This document shows, one piece after another, positions 32,965-41,778 of a stretch of 64,000 nt of DNA. Source of the DNA: Desulfosporosinus sp. (lineage in GTDB: Bacteria > Bacillota > Desulfitobacteriia > Desulfitobacteriales > Desulfitobacteriaceae); the NCBI GenBank assembly GCA_003513495.1, contig DOPM01000022.1, forward strand, positions 62,001-126,000. Reading direction: 5' to 3'. The notes beneath the pieces are model-generated. The model saw only the letters and a program-made list of their open reading frames with translations. It had not been told where the DNA came from and did not search any database. Position numbers and translations under genes: made by a program. Every line of letters begins with the position of its first letter. Positions within the stretch are counted from its first letter, which is position 1.

Positions 32965-33168
32965 TTGCACATTGGACATAACGAGGATGACATAGATCAC
33001 GAAAGCCTTGCTATGAGACATTTAGGTGAGGGGATTGCTAAAGAAGCTGCGGGTAAGCTGCATGAAGCTTTTAATGAGTATATGGTAGCTAATGTTCTCG
33101 ATCCTCAATTAGAAGTCGCACAGATAAAACTTAAGGAACTTAAACAGAAGCTTGTCTCTGATCGATAA
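32965..33168 (+). CDS. Small TPR-like helical protein, 67 aa
   Basis: The sequence MHIGHNEDDIDHESLAMRHL GEGIAKEAAGKLHEAFNEYM and VANVLDPQLEVAQIKLKELK looks like two TPR-type helical hairpins (AxxxGKLxEAxxxY and LDPxxxxA). Start is TTG 32965, about 10 bases after AAGGAGG. Such small TPR proteins mediate protein contacts. It lies between the unknown 197-aa gene and the MaoC gene. Function unknown. Confidence 0.65.
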   Translation: MHIGHNEDDIDHESLAMRHLGEGIAKEAAGKLHEAFNEYMVANVLDPQLEVAQIKLKELKQKLVSDR

Positions 33169-33200
33169 GATCATCTGCAAAAAGGGGAAGGCGAAGTTTT

Positions 33201-33986
33201 ATGATAGGGAAAGAATTAATTGGTCGAGAAAGCGAGTCTGTTGTATTGAAAATTAGGCTCGAGGAAGTGCGTAGGTTTGCCGAGGGCATAGGAATTCCGT
33301 TTAATGGTGAGGTACCAGTAACCTATATAGGAACGTTACTTCATGCTGATATTCCAGGGCTTGAACTGACCAATGCTGGAATGATCCACGGAGAGCAGAA
33401 GATAGCCTATCGACGTTCTCTCTCTGTTGGAGATAGCCTTACCTATAAACGGCGTATTAAAGATGTTCATGAACGAACCAGCAAGCTTGAAAAGATAATG
33501 TTAGTGGTACTTGAAACGACTGGTTATGACCTAACAGGCGAGTTGGTTTTTTCCTGCAGTTCGACATTAATAACCCCGGTTAAGGGGGATAAGTGTTTGA
33601 ATAATTATCAGGTCTCTGATCGAGGACCCATCCGAGAATGGGAACCTAACCACGTCCAAATTCGACAATTTGCTGAGGCTTCCGGTGATTTTAACCCTAT
33701 TTATTTAGATGACACCTATGCGCGTCAAGTTGGTCTAGAGGGTATGGTAGCGCATGGAACGCTAACTATGGGTCAATTAGAGGCTATGCTAACGGAATGG
33801 ATCGGCAAAACGGGGAGAATAAGTAAGCTTAATGTTCGTTTCGAGCAGGTAGTTCGTCCAGGGGACAAGATTACCTTTTGCGGCTCTATACGATTACGTA
33901 CTGAAAAGGTAATAGTTTGCGATATAGTAGCTTACAATAAAAAAGAGGAGATAGTTTTATCGGGTTTGGCACACATAGTAAACTAG
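33201..33986 (+). CDS. MaoC-like double hot-dog hydratase
   Basis: The 261-aa protein has an N-terminal MaoC_dehydrat_N-type hot-dog half (about 1-125) and a C-terminal MaoC half with the hydratase motif FAEASGDFNPIYLDDTYARQ followed by GMVAHGTLTMG (active Asp and His). These act as (R)-specific enoyl-CoA hydratases or 3-hydroxyacyl dehydratases. The pathway copies of FadN supply (S)-specific crotonases, so this may handle a different substrate or stereoisomer. RBS AAGGGGAAGG. Last gene of the sigma-54 operon 1. Confidence 0.88.
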   Translation: MIGKELIGRESESVVLKIRLEEVRRFAEGIGIPFNGEVPVTYIGTLLHADIPGLELTNAGMIHGEQKIAYRRSLSVGDSLTYKRRIKDVHERTSKLEKIMLVVLETTGYDLTGELVFSCSSTLITPVKGDKCLNNYQVSDRGPIREWEPNHVQIRQFAEASGDFNPIYLDDTYARQVGLEGMVAHGTLTMGQLEAMLTEWIGKTGRISKLNVRFEQVVRPGDKITFCGSIRLRTEKVIVCDIVAYNKKEEIVLSGLAHIVN

Positions 33987-34044
33987 TTTAATTAAAGTTG
34001 AACAAAAAACATAGTGTTCCTATCGTACTAGAGGCTTTCTGTGC

Positions 34045-34103
34045 CAAAGCATAGTGCGGGGACCTATCCTACTTCCCCTAGCATAGGAGAAAATGCTTTG
34101 TTT
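34045..34103 (+). terminator. Possible terminator of sigma-54 operon 1
   Basis: CAAAGCAT (34045-34052) pairs with ATGCTTTG (34093-34100), followed by TTT. Inner segments GGGG/CCCC and CCTAT/ATAGG can pair further. The T-run is short, so another structured role is possible. Confidence 0.45.
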
Positions 34104-34233
34104 AGTGCTTTCTCATGTTCTAGGGTTATTTATTATAATATTTTAAATTATTAAAATAATTGGTCGGGGTTATTTACTTTCAATAGATGCAACCTGTATA
34201 ATATTGACAGAAGATTTAAATTGGAGGATTAAC

Positions 34234-35637
34234 ATGAGTGATAGAGCCCATGCTGTTATAACGAAGGCTTTTCCGCGATGGGATCGAAAACTTCTATTTG
34301 AAATCCTCAATAATATTCATGATGTCGTTATGGTTATCGACTTAGATACAAGAATTGTTTATGCAAACGAAGCCTATGCCAAGATTCTGGGGGTACCAGT
34401 AGCAAAAGTATTAGGGCGCAGGCTAGATAAAATTGAACCTAAGGCTGAGGCAATCAACGTACTGCGTACGGGCAATCCATACCAAATAGGCGGGGATTAC
34501 TTGGATTCCCTTGGTATCAATGTGGTAGGAAGTTCATTTCTTTTATATGATGATAACAACAATATCATTGGCTGTGTCTCAATTTTTAAAAATATTACGG
34601 ATGTTGTAGAACTAAACCGTGAGTTACAGCAGACAAAGGGTGTAGCGGATTATTTGAAACAGCAGTTAGAACAATGGGAACAGCTGCCCCTGTCTTTCAA
34701 AGAATATGTAGGTCAAAACACTCGAGTGAAGAAAACCTTAGTATTAGCAGCTAAGGTAGCACGTACAGATAGTACGGTTCTAATTCTTGGTGAAAGTGGA
34801 GTTGGGAAAGAGGTATTAGCTAGGGCTGTTCATAATAGTAGCAGACGCAAGGATATGCCCATGATCAAGGTGAATTGTGCCGCGATGCCTGAGAATTTAA
34901 TTGAGAGTGAACTGTTTGGATATGAGGACGGAGCGTTTACAGGGGCTAAAAAGGGAGGTAAACTTGGTAAGTTTGAACTGGCCCATTGTGGAACTATTTT
35001 TCTCGATGAAATTGGAGATATGAGTCTCACTATGCAAGCAAAGTTATTACGTGTATTGCAAGAAAAAGAGTTCGAACGGGTAGGTGGGAATAAAACAATC
35101 AAGGTCGATATACGAGTGATTGCAGCAACTAACCGAGATTTAGAAAAAATGATCAATGACGGATCGTTCAGGCTTGATCTGTACTACCGGCTAAATATTG
35201 TACCACTGACATTGTCCCCACTACGTGAACGTAAGGATGATTTACTGGCCCTCGCTAAGACATTCCTTGATCAGTTCTCACGGGAAGTCGGGCATGAGCT
35301 GAATCTGTCGCCCAGAGTGATAAGATTTTTTCAGGAATATAACTGGCCCGGTAACATCCGGGAATTACAAAATGTTTTAGAACATGCAAGTATTGTCTGT
35401 GGGGGCGGGACCATTGAAATTCAGCACTTACCCGCTCGCATGATTCCGACCGACGATAATAACATGACATTAAAGGATAAGCCTTACGCTGTTAGGGAGA
35501 TACTCGCTAGGATGGAAAAGGAACTAATATTATCAGCCTTAGATACATATAACAACAACCGTACTAAAGCTATGAAAGCCTTGGGGTTTTCGAGACGGGT
35601 TTTTTACGATAAGTTAATTAGATACGGTATCGACTGA
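34234..35637 (+). CDS. Sigma-54-dependent transcriptional activator (PAS-AAA+-Fis)
   Basis: The 467-aa protein has an N-terminal PAS domain (about 20-130: ILNNIHDVVMVIDLDTRIVY, ANEAYAKILGV), the AAA+ sigma-54 interaction domain with Walker A GESGVGKEV, the sigma-54 contact loop GAFTGA, Walker B IFLDEIGDM and the R-finger region, and a C-terminal Fis HTH (LDTYNNNRTKAMKALGFSRR). It lacks a receiver domain, so it should respond to a small ligand or redox cue through PAS. RBS TTGGAGG precedes ATG 34234; the frame extends to 34204. It lies between two -24/-12 promoters it probably controls. Confidence 0.95.
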   Translation: MSDRAHAVITKAFPRWDRKLLFEILNNIHDVVMVIDLDTRIVYANEAYAKILGVPVAKVLGRRLDKIEPKAEAINVLRTGNPYQIGGDYLDSLGINVVGSSFLLYDDNNNIIGCVSIFKNITDVVELNRELQQTKGVADYLKQQLEQWEQLPLSFKEYVGQNTRVKKTLVLAAKVARTDSTVLILGESGVGKEVLARAVHNSSRRKDMPMIKVNCAAMPENLIESELFGYEDGAFTGAKKGGKLGKFELAHCGTIFLDEIGDMSLTMQAKLLRVLQEKEFERVGGNKTIKVDIRVIAATNRDLEKMINDGSFRLDLYYRLNIVPLTLSPLRERKDDLLALAKTFLDQFSREVGHELNLSPRVIRFFQEYNWPGNIRELQNVLEHASIVCGGGTIEIQHLPARMIPTDDNNMTLKDKPYAVREILARMEKELILSALDTYNNNRTKAMKALGFSRRVFYDKLIRYGID

Positions 35638-35687
35638 TTAATTTTAATAAATAATCAATAGGCATGCTATAACTTTAAAGGAAGACA

Positions 35688-35704
35688 TGTGCGCTTTGCG
35701 CACA
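35688..35704 (+). promoter_or_regulatory. Putative upstream activator site for the sigma-54 activator (site 2)
   Basis: TGTGCGCTTTGCGCACA is a perfect dyad with 7-bp arms. It fits TGTRYG-N5-CGYACA, as site 1 does. Its centre is about 118 bases before the -24 element, roughly three helical turns further than site 1. Confidence 0.6.
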
Positions 35705-35750
35705 AAAATTAAAAAAAGAATATGGTTTTGTATCTATTTCCTTACATAGG

Positions 35751-35797
35751 AAAAAACCCTCAGTGGACTGCTTTTTGCCAGACAAGAGGGTTTTTTT
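35751..35797 (+). terminator. Terminator of the sigma-54 activator gene
   Basis: AAAAAACCCTC (35751-35761) pairs with GAGGGTTTTTT (35786-35796), followed by more T. Confidence 0.8.
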
Positions 35798-35812
35798 GTA
35801 TATTCCAAGAGT

Positions 35813-35828
35813 TGGCATAGGGCTTGCA
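35813..35828 (+). promoter_or_regulatory. Sigma-54 (-24/-12) promoter 2
   Basis: TGGCATAGGGCTTGCA matches TGGCAY-N5-TTGCA with the exact 10-base GG-to-GC spacing. It lies 62 bases before the 4-hydroxybutyryl-CoA dehydratase-like gene. Confidence 0.88.
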
Positions 35829-35890
35829 ATAAAGCAACGTATCAGAATATTTAAAAAAATATGGTTACATTTGGATGAAGGAGAATAACT

Positions 35891-37369
35891 ATGAGAACAA
35901 GAGCTCAGTATATCGAAGGGCTAAGCAAGATGAACAGAAACCTCTATTTTAATGGTGGCATGATTGATAGGTTAGATCCACTTCAAGAAGGTGCTCTTAA
36001 CGTAATGGGCTTAACCTTTGATGCGGCCTGGGACCCCGCCAGTAAGGATCTTTGTACGGCAAAATCTCACATTACAGGGGAAATCATTAACCGTTTTAAT
36101 CATATTCACCAAAACGCTGATGACTTGCACAAGAAGCAAGACATGACTCGTTTCTTAGTCAATAAGGTTGGGCAGTGCATTCAACGATGCATGGGAATTG
36201 ACGCTTCTAATGCAATTCACGCAGTGTCTTTCGAAGCTCAGAAGTCCACCAAAGCCAAGACAGCCTACCATGATAACTGGCTTAAATGGCTCGAGCGTTT
36301 CCAAAGAGAAGATCTCGTGGTAAGCTGTGCGCAAACTGATGTTAAGGGAGAGCGTTTGAAGCGGCCAGCTGAGCAGGATGACCCGGATATGTATGTCCAT
36401 GTTGTGGAAGAACGGAGCGATGGGATCGTTGTGCGCGGCTGCAAAGTTCATATTTCAGAAGCATCTATTTCTGACGAGATCCTCGTCGTGCCGAACCGAG
36501 CCTTACAAAAGGGTGAGGAAGCTTATGCCTTGGCCTTTGCAGTTCCATCAGACTATGAAGGGGTCAAGCAGATAGTTCACTTCCATAATTATCGGAAGCG
36601 TGACACTTATCAGAGGGGGATAGAATACGGCTACACGGACTCCTATGTCATCTTTGATGATTGCTTTATTCCTTGGGAACGCGTATTTCTATGTGGAGAA
36701 ACTCAGCATGGTGGTATGACTGCCCTGCTATTTGCTTTGTTCCATCGTCATTCCTATTCTGGCTGTAAACCTGCAATGCTTGACTATGTTATCGGGATGG
36801 GTGCCCTTGCAGCAGAAATTAATGGGATTGAAAAGACCCCCCATGTGCGCGAAATGTTATCCAAACTGATTATGACTGGTGAACTTGGCTATGCGGCAGG
36901 CTACACGTCCTCTGCACTTAGTAAGCCTGAAGTTTTTATGCCTGGTTTGGGAGTAGTACCCTATGGACCTGGCAGCTATATTCCCAACTCAATTTATGCC
37001 AACGTTGGCAGGTGCCTGACCGGTGAGGCCGTGTTTCATGAACAAGAGATCCTTTGCAACATTGCAGGGGGGATGCCTGCTACCTTCCCCTACGAAAATG
37101 ACCTGACAAACCCTGAAATCAAAAATTTATTGGAAAAGTATCTGAATCGTAATCCTAAGATGCCCATAGAAGAACAAATTAAGTTTTGGATGAACTTCAT
37201 CGATTTTGGTCTCTCTGGCTCCGCAGGTGCCACCCTGTATGGTGCTTATCATGGCGGTGGATCTCCGATTATGGAACAGATCGCTATCACTTCCCAATAT
37301 GATATGGAATCTAAAAAGGACATTGTCAGGGCCATCGCAGGAATGAAACCTAGATCGAAAAAGAAATAG
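35891..37369 (+). CDS. 4-hydroxybutyryl-CoA dehydratase / vinylacetyl-CoA delta-isomerase family protein (HpaB superfamily)
   Basis: The 492-aa flavoprotein matches the length of Clostridium aminobutyricum AbfD (490 aa). All four [4Fe-4S] ligands of AbfD are visible: the C-x3-C pair (C96, C100 in GQCIQRCMG) and H-x6-C (H285, C292 in FHRHSYSGC), together with the catalytic tyrosine between them (Y289). The enzyme dehydrates 4-hydroxybutyryl-CoA to crotonyl-CoA by a ketyl-radical mechanism and isomerises vinylacetyl-CoA. Cluster and Tyr retention argue against a simple phenol hydroxylase. RBS GAAGGAG. It is first in sigma-54 operon 2. Confidence 0.88.
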   Translation: MRTRAQYIEGLSKMNRNLYFNGGMIDRLDPLQEGALNVMGLTFDAAWDPASKDLCTAKSHITGEIINRFNHIHQNADDLHKKQDMTRFLVNKVGQCIQRCMGIDASNAIHAVSFEAQKSTKAKTAYHDNWLKWLERFQREDLVVSCAQTDVKGERLKRPAEQDDPDMYVHVVEERSDGIVVRGCKVHISEASISDEILVVPNRALQKGEEAYALAFAVPSDYEGVKQIVHFHNYRKRDTYQRGIEYGYTDSYVIFDDCFIPWERVFLCGETQHGGMTALLFALFHRHSYSGCKPAMLDYVIGMGALAAEINGIEKTPHVREMLSKLIMTGELGYAAGYTSSALSKPEVFMPGLGVVPYGPGSYIPNSIYANVGRCLTGEAVFHEQEILCNIAGGMPATFPYENDLTNPEIKNLLEKYLNRNPKMPIEEQIKFWMNFIDFGLSGSAGATLYGAYHGGGSPIMEQIAITSQYDMESKKDIVRAIAGMKPRSKKK

Positions 37370-37386
37370 GTAAAGGAGAGAAATTA

Positions 37387-39201
37387 ATGGCTAGTAAATT
37401 TATGTACAGCAATCGTGATCACAAGTTTATTATCAAAGAATGGCTAGATGGAAAAAAGATCTTAGAATTAAAAAGGTTTAGGGACTATATCAGTATTGAG
37501 GATGTGGATGGAATACTTGACCAGTCCTTAAAAATGAGCAAAGAAGTCGTTGCTCCAACCAATGATGATGGAGATACAATTGGAGCAATTTTTAAGGATG
37601 GGAAAGTTACAGTGCCCCCTTCTTTTCATAAAGCCTTCAAGTTTATTCAAGAAAATGGCTGGGGTGCCAGCAACAGTGACGTTGAAGGAGAGGGTGCTTT
37701 ACCAGAGATTTTGAATCAAGGGGTCCGGGAGTTTATTATTGGGGCGAATCCCTCTATGTCTCCTTACGTTGGATTAAGCGGAGGTATAGCCTCTGTAATC
37801 AAGGCGTTTGGCTCACCTGAACAGATCTCTCTCTATACTCCAAAAATGTTTGAAGGTGTTTGGGAAGGGACCATGTGTCTAACAGAACCCGGTGGTGGGT
37901 CTGATGTAGGGGATATGACAACCAAAGCCTATCCAACAGAAAACCCCTTAATCTATAAGGTGAAAGGGACAAAATGCTTTATTACCGGAGGAGATCATGA
38001 TCTTACGGACAATATTATTCATCTGGTGTTAGCCCGGGTGGACGGAGCTGCCCCTGGCACTAAAGGACTTTCGTTATTCATCATACCAAAGGTTTGGGTT
38101 AATGAAGACGGCAGTCTGGGAGAATCCAACGATGTATCGACTGTTGGTATAGAGCATAAGATGGGTCTTAAGGGTTCTTCAACAGCGGTACTTAGCTTTG
38201 GGGAAGAGGGTCAATGCCGCGGGGTTTTATTAGGCAGCCCGCCGGATGAAAAGGGGATTGGACAAGGTATTGCACAAATGTTTAGGATGATCAATGGATC
38301 AAGGTTGGATACGGGGCATAGTGCCCTAGCGGTGGCGACTGTGGCCTATAATAATGCAGTTGATTATGCTAAACAGCGCATACAGGGGCGACCTATTCAC
38401 AATCCCAAAGCTGGCAGGGTTCCTATCATTCAGCACGAAGATGTTCGTCGTATGCTGCTCACACAAAAGGCCACGCTGGAAGCAATGCGAGCGATGATTT
38501 TTAAAGGTTACTATTACTTGGATTTAATTGAATTTGGGGATGATCCTGGAGATATTAAGGCAGCAAAGCGCGCCCTTGAAGTTATTACACCTTTAATCAA
38601 AGCCTATTGCTCTGACCAAGGGTGGTTAATGATCACTGAAGCTATTCAAGTTTTCGGTGGTTACGGATTTACTGAGGAATACCCAGTAGCACGTCAAGCC
38701 AGGGATGTTAAGATTTATTCTATCTGGGAGGGTACTAATTTTATCCAATCAATGGACCTAGTGGGTCGTAAATGGAGCCTAGATAAAGGAAATGTCTTCA
38801 AAGAATGGATGATGGAAATGGCGACATTTGTCCAATCCAACCAGAATCATAAAGTGTTTGCTCGAGAGTTTGAGGTGCTGGGTAAAGCATTAATGGCGTA
38901 CCAGGATCTTGTAGGTACCGTCTTAGGCTATTTTAAAGAAAACATTAAACTGGTTCCATTGTACAGTACGAGAATCTTGCGGATTACAGCTGAACTTTAT
39001 GGGGGCTGTTTGCTGATGCAGCAAGCCTTAGTGGCCCAAGAAAAACTGGAACAGGGGAACTCAGACAAAGCTTTCTATGCCGGAAAGGTATTTAGCGCTA
39101 AATTTTATATACTCAATATTGTTCCGGATGTGGCGGCAACAGTGCGGATTATTAAAGAGGGCGACACCTCTGCTATCGATATTCCTGAAGAAGCTTTCTA
39201 A
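37387..39201 (+). CDS. Acyl-CoA dehydrogenase (long form with C-terminal extension, DmdC-like)
   Basis: The 604-aa protein has MCLTEPGGGSDVGDMTTKA, MGLKGSSTAVLSFG, the GGYGFTEEYPVARQARDVKI block and the catalytic Glu in YSIWEGTNFIQ, plus a ~150-residue C-terminal helical domain (AcdC-like). This form includes enzymes such as 3-methylmercaptopropionyl-CoA dehydrogenase and long-chain ACADs; the substrate is not defined by sequence. It follows the 4-HB-CoA dehydratase-like gene by 17 bases with RBS AAAGGAGAG and is probably co-transcribed from sigma-54 promoter 2. Confidence 0.93.
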   Translation: MASKFMYSNRDHKFIIKEWLDGKKILELKRFRDYISIEDVDGILDQSLKMSKEVVAPTNDDGDTIGAIFKDGKVTVPPSFHKAFKFIQENGWGASNSDVEGEGALPEILNQGVREFIIGANPSMSPYVGLSGGIASVIKAFGSPEQISLYTPKMFEGVWEGTMCLTEPGGGSDVGDMTTKAYPTENPLIYKVKGTKCFITGGDHDLTDNIIHLVLARVDGAAPGTKGLSLFIIPKVWVNEDGSLGESNDVSTVGIEHKMGLKGSSTAVLSFGEEGQCRGVLLGSPPDEKGIGQGIAQMFRMINGSRLDTGHSALAVATVAYNNAVDYAKQRIQGRPIHNPKAGRVPIIQHEDVRRMLLTQKATLEAMRAMIFKGYYYLDLIEFGDDPGDIKAAKRALEVITPLIKAYCSDQGWLMITEAIQVFGGYGFTEEYPVARQARDVKIYSIWEGTNFIQSMDLVGRKWSLDKGNVFKEWMMEMATFVQSNQNHKVFAREFEVLGKALMAYQDLVGTVLGYFKENIKLVPLYSTRILRITAELYGGCLLMQQALVAQEKLEQGNSDKAFYAGKVFSAKFYILNIVPDVAATVRIIKEGDTSAIDIPEEAF

Positions 39202-39314
39202 TAACCTAATAGAATTATTTGCTATTGTATGACAACTAGAGAAGGGCTGGCGATATTTTTATGAGTCAGTCATTAAACATATTTAGAAATTGATTCCTGA
39301 AAGGTGGTAAAGTC

Positions 39315-39929
39315 TTGGATATTAAGATAACTATGATGGAGCGGCGGAGTATCCGCAAATATAAAGCTGATCCAGTCTCGGACGAAATGTTGCTGGAATT
39401 AATGGAGGCAGCCCGTTTAGCCCCGTCCGGAACGAATCATCAGCCTTGGCGATTTATTGTCGTCAAGAATCAGACCATAAAAGAACAAATTCAAGCAGCT
39501 GCATTTAATCAGAAATTTCTTAGCCAGGCCCCCATTCTATTAGTTTGTTGTGCTGATCTCATGACCTATGCTAATGATACCAAGAAAAGATTGCAGGAAC
39601 TAATCGATGCAGGGGTTTTCGGGCCGGAAGCCTTCGAAAGTTATCCTGGCATTGATCAACCTAAAGATGCTAATGCTTTGAAGGCCTTTATCCCACATGC
39701 CATGTTAAATGTCGGACTTGCTATGGAACATATCGCTTTGAGGGCTGTTTCGTTGGGTCTAGGTACCTGCTTTGTACAATTAATGAAGGCTAAGCAGATT
39801 GCCCAGATCTTGGAGATGCCTGAACATCTGGTGATCACAGGATTGATGCCTGTAGGCTTTCCGGATCAAAACCCGGCACAGCGCCCTCGGGTAAGTGTTC
39901 AAGACATTATCTATAAAGTGGTTGATTGA
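39315..39929 (+). CDS. Nitroreductase-family flavoprotein
   Basis: The 204-aa protein has RRSIRKYKADPVSDEMLLEL, ARLAPSGTNHQPWRFIVVKN, and the C-terminal GLGTCFVQLMKAKQIAQ and PVGFPDQNPAQRPR of NAD(P)H:FMN nitroreductase folds. Natural substrates in catabolic clusters are often enones or quinones rather than nitro compounds. Start is TTG 39315 with AAAGGTGG RBS. It lies 113 bases after the acyl-CoA dehydrogenase gene, and may share its transcript. Confidence 0.9.
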   Translation: MDIKITMMERRSIRKYKADPVSDEMLLELMEAARLAPSGTNHQPWRFIVVKNQTIKEQIQAAAFNQKFLSQAPILLVCCADLMTYANDTKKRLQELIDAGVFGPEAFESYPGIDQPKDANALKAFIPHAMLNVGLAMEHIALRAVSLGLGTCFVQLMKAKQIAQILEMPEHLVITGLMPVGFPDQNPAQRPRVSVQDIIYKVVD

Positions 39930-40077
39930 TGTTTTGGCTTTAAAAGAGATAAAGTTCCCTAAATCATTAATCGGTAAACTAATGATTTAAACTACTCTTG
40001 TACTCATCTCAAGGTGTTCCCAAATAGTTTGGTCTGGCCATGTTAAGTCAGCATGAAAAATTGGGGAGGTAGCTAAT

Positions 40078-41733
40078 ATGGACGAACACGTTCGGAAGGA
40101 TTGGCCCAGTTATTTAGCCCCCGACTTAACCTATCGTTTAGGTCAGAAACCTCTGCACGAGTATTTGAGGGACCATGCTCACCTAAACCCTGAGAAAATT
40201 GCGATCATCTGGTATGGGCGGGAGATTACCTATAGAGAATTAGATGATCTTAGCGAAAAGTTTGCGGCATATTTAATAAGCTCTGGAGTTAAGAAAGGAG
40301 AGCATATAGCTCTTTTTCTCTCGAATTGTCCTCAGTATTTTATTGCGCATTATGGTATCCAGAAAATTGGGGCGGTTGTAGGGCCCTGTAGTCCATTGTT
40401 CAAGGAGTGGGAACTTGAGTATCAACTAAACGACATGGAAGCTAGAATAATCATAACAGCCGATAGTTTGTATGACGTTGTAGAAAACGTACTATTAAAA
40501 ACAGTAGTTGAGCAAGTAATCCTTACTAATTATGGAGAATTTCTGCCGGCAAAGCCTACCCTTAATGTTCCCGGGGAGATTTGCAAACCTAAGCCGCTGA
40601 TTTTAGGTGTTCATGACATGTTAGCAGTTATTAACGAACAAGAAAGTTTGGTTGTGGACGTTGACATTAGTATGGATGACAATTGTCTAATGGTCTACAC
40701 ATCAGGCACGACGGGTCAACCGAAAGGAGCTATGCTTTCTTATACTAATGCTCTTTTTAAAGCAGCAGCAGTTGCTCAAAGCAGTGTCGTCGTGGCTGAG
40801 GACATGTTACTTACTGTTGCCCCCCTTTACCATATTGCTGGGATGTTAATGGGACTCAATTGCCCAATTTATGCTAATGCAAGCATGGTTCTCCTCTATC
40901 GGTTTGATCCGGTCGCGGTATTGCAGGCGATCGACCGATACAAATGTACTTGGTGGTATAGTGTTGCGCCCATGAATGTTGCTGTTATGCAGGTACCCAA
41001 TGCAGAACAGTATGATATCTCCTCCTTGAAAACAAATGTCGGCACTAGTTTTGGTATTACCCTCACTCAGGAGATTGCGGAGGCCTGGAAGAAGTTCACA
41101 GGAGGCTGTGGACTCTATGAAGCTGCCTATGGATTAAGTGAAACTCACACGGCAGATACATTTATGCCCTCTAATGCTGTAAAGTGGGGAACCCAAGGTA
41201 TTCCTACCTACGAGACAGTAATCCGCATTATTGACCCTGAAACAGGTAAGGAAAAAAACACAGGAGAGATGGGCGAGATAATCATATCCAATCCAGGTGT
41301 CTTTAAGAACTATTGGAAAAAGCCAGAGGCAACGGCAAAGACTCTCCGCGATGGGTGGGTATATACCGGAGATATGGGATCCCTGGATGAGGATGGTTAT
41401 CTAATCTTCTGCGGTCGGTTTAAAGAGATGATCAAGGTAACTGGTTATAGCGTTTTTCCAGAGGAAGTAGAAGCCATGTTAATCCGTCACGAGGGGATTG
41501 CCCAAGTAGCCGTAACTGGAGTACCTGATGCCCAAAAAGGGGAAGTTGTGAAAGCCTATGTCGTTCTCAAAGCTGGACAGGGTGAAAATATTTCACCTCA
41601 GGACATAATGGATTGGGCCAAACAAAGAATGACTTCTTATAAGGCACCCCGTTATGTAGAATTTCGGGAGTCCCTACCAGCTACCGGTGCTGGCAAAGTT
41701 TTGCGAAGGCTTTTAGATAACGAGAAGTCCTGA
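40078..41733 (+). CDS. Acyl-CoA synthetase (AMP-forming, class I adenylate-forming)
   Basis: The 551-aa enzyme has the P-loop motif VYTSGTTGQPKGAMLSY, YGLSETHT, YTGDMGSLDEDGYLIFCGRF, KEMIKVTGYSVFPEEVE and the catalytic Lys in TGAGKVLRRLL. It activates a carboxylic acid as acyl-AMP and then acyl-CoA. Placement with the radical dehydratase-like enzyme, ACAD and a second FadN/FadA set makes it the likely entry step of the pathway. Chain specificity is not visible. RBS GGGGAGGT. Confidence 0.93.
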   Translation: MDEHVRKDWPSYLAPDLTYRLGQKPLHEYLRDHAHLNPEKIAIIWYGREITYRELDDLSEKFAAYLISSGVKKGEHIALFLSNCPQYFIAHYGIQKIGAVVGPCSPLFKEWELEYQLNDMEARIIITADSLYDVVENVLLKTVVEQVILTNYGEFLPAKPTLNVPGEICKPKPLILGVHDMLAVINEQESLVVDVDISMDDNCLMVYTSGTTGQPKGAMLSYTNALFKAAAVAQSSVVVAEDMLLTVAPLYHIAGMLMGLNCPIYANASMVLLYRFDPVAVLQAIDRYKCTWWYSVAPMNVAVMQVPNAEQYDISSLKTNVGTSFGITLTQEIAEAWKKFTGGCGLYEAAYGLSETHTADTFMPSNAVKWGTQGIPTYETVIRIIDPETGKEKNTGEMGEIIISNPGVFKNYWKKPEATAKTLRDGWVYTGDMGSLDEDGYLIFCGRFKEMIKVTGYSVFPEEVEAMLIRHEGIAQVAVTGVPDAQKGEVVKAYVVLKAGQGENISPQDIMDWAKQRMTSYKAPRYVEFRESLPATGAGKVLRRLLDNEKS

Positions 41734-41778
41734 GATAAGGATAATGTGGCTATTAACAAAGAATAGAGGGGAGTTTCC

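Noticed and set aside
40000..40077. A third -24/-12 promoter before the acyl-CoA ligase gene
   Set aside because: GGTCTGGCCATG and TGGCCATGTTAAG have no GC at the required 10-base spacing; likewise CTGGCGATATTTTTATG before the nitroreductase gene.
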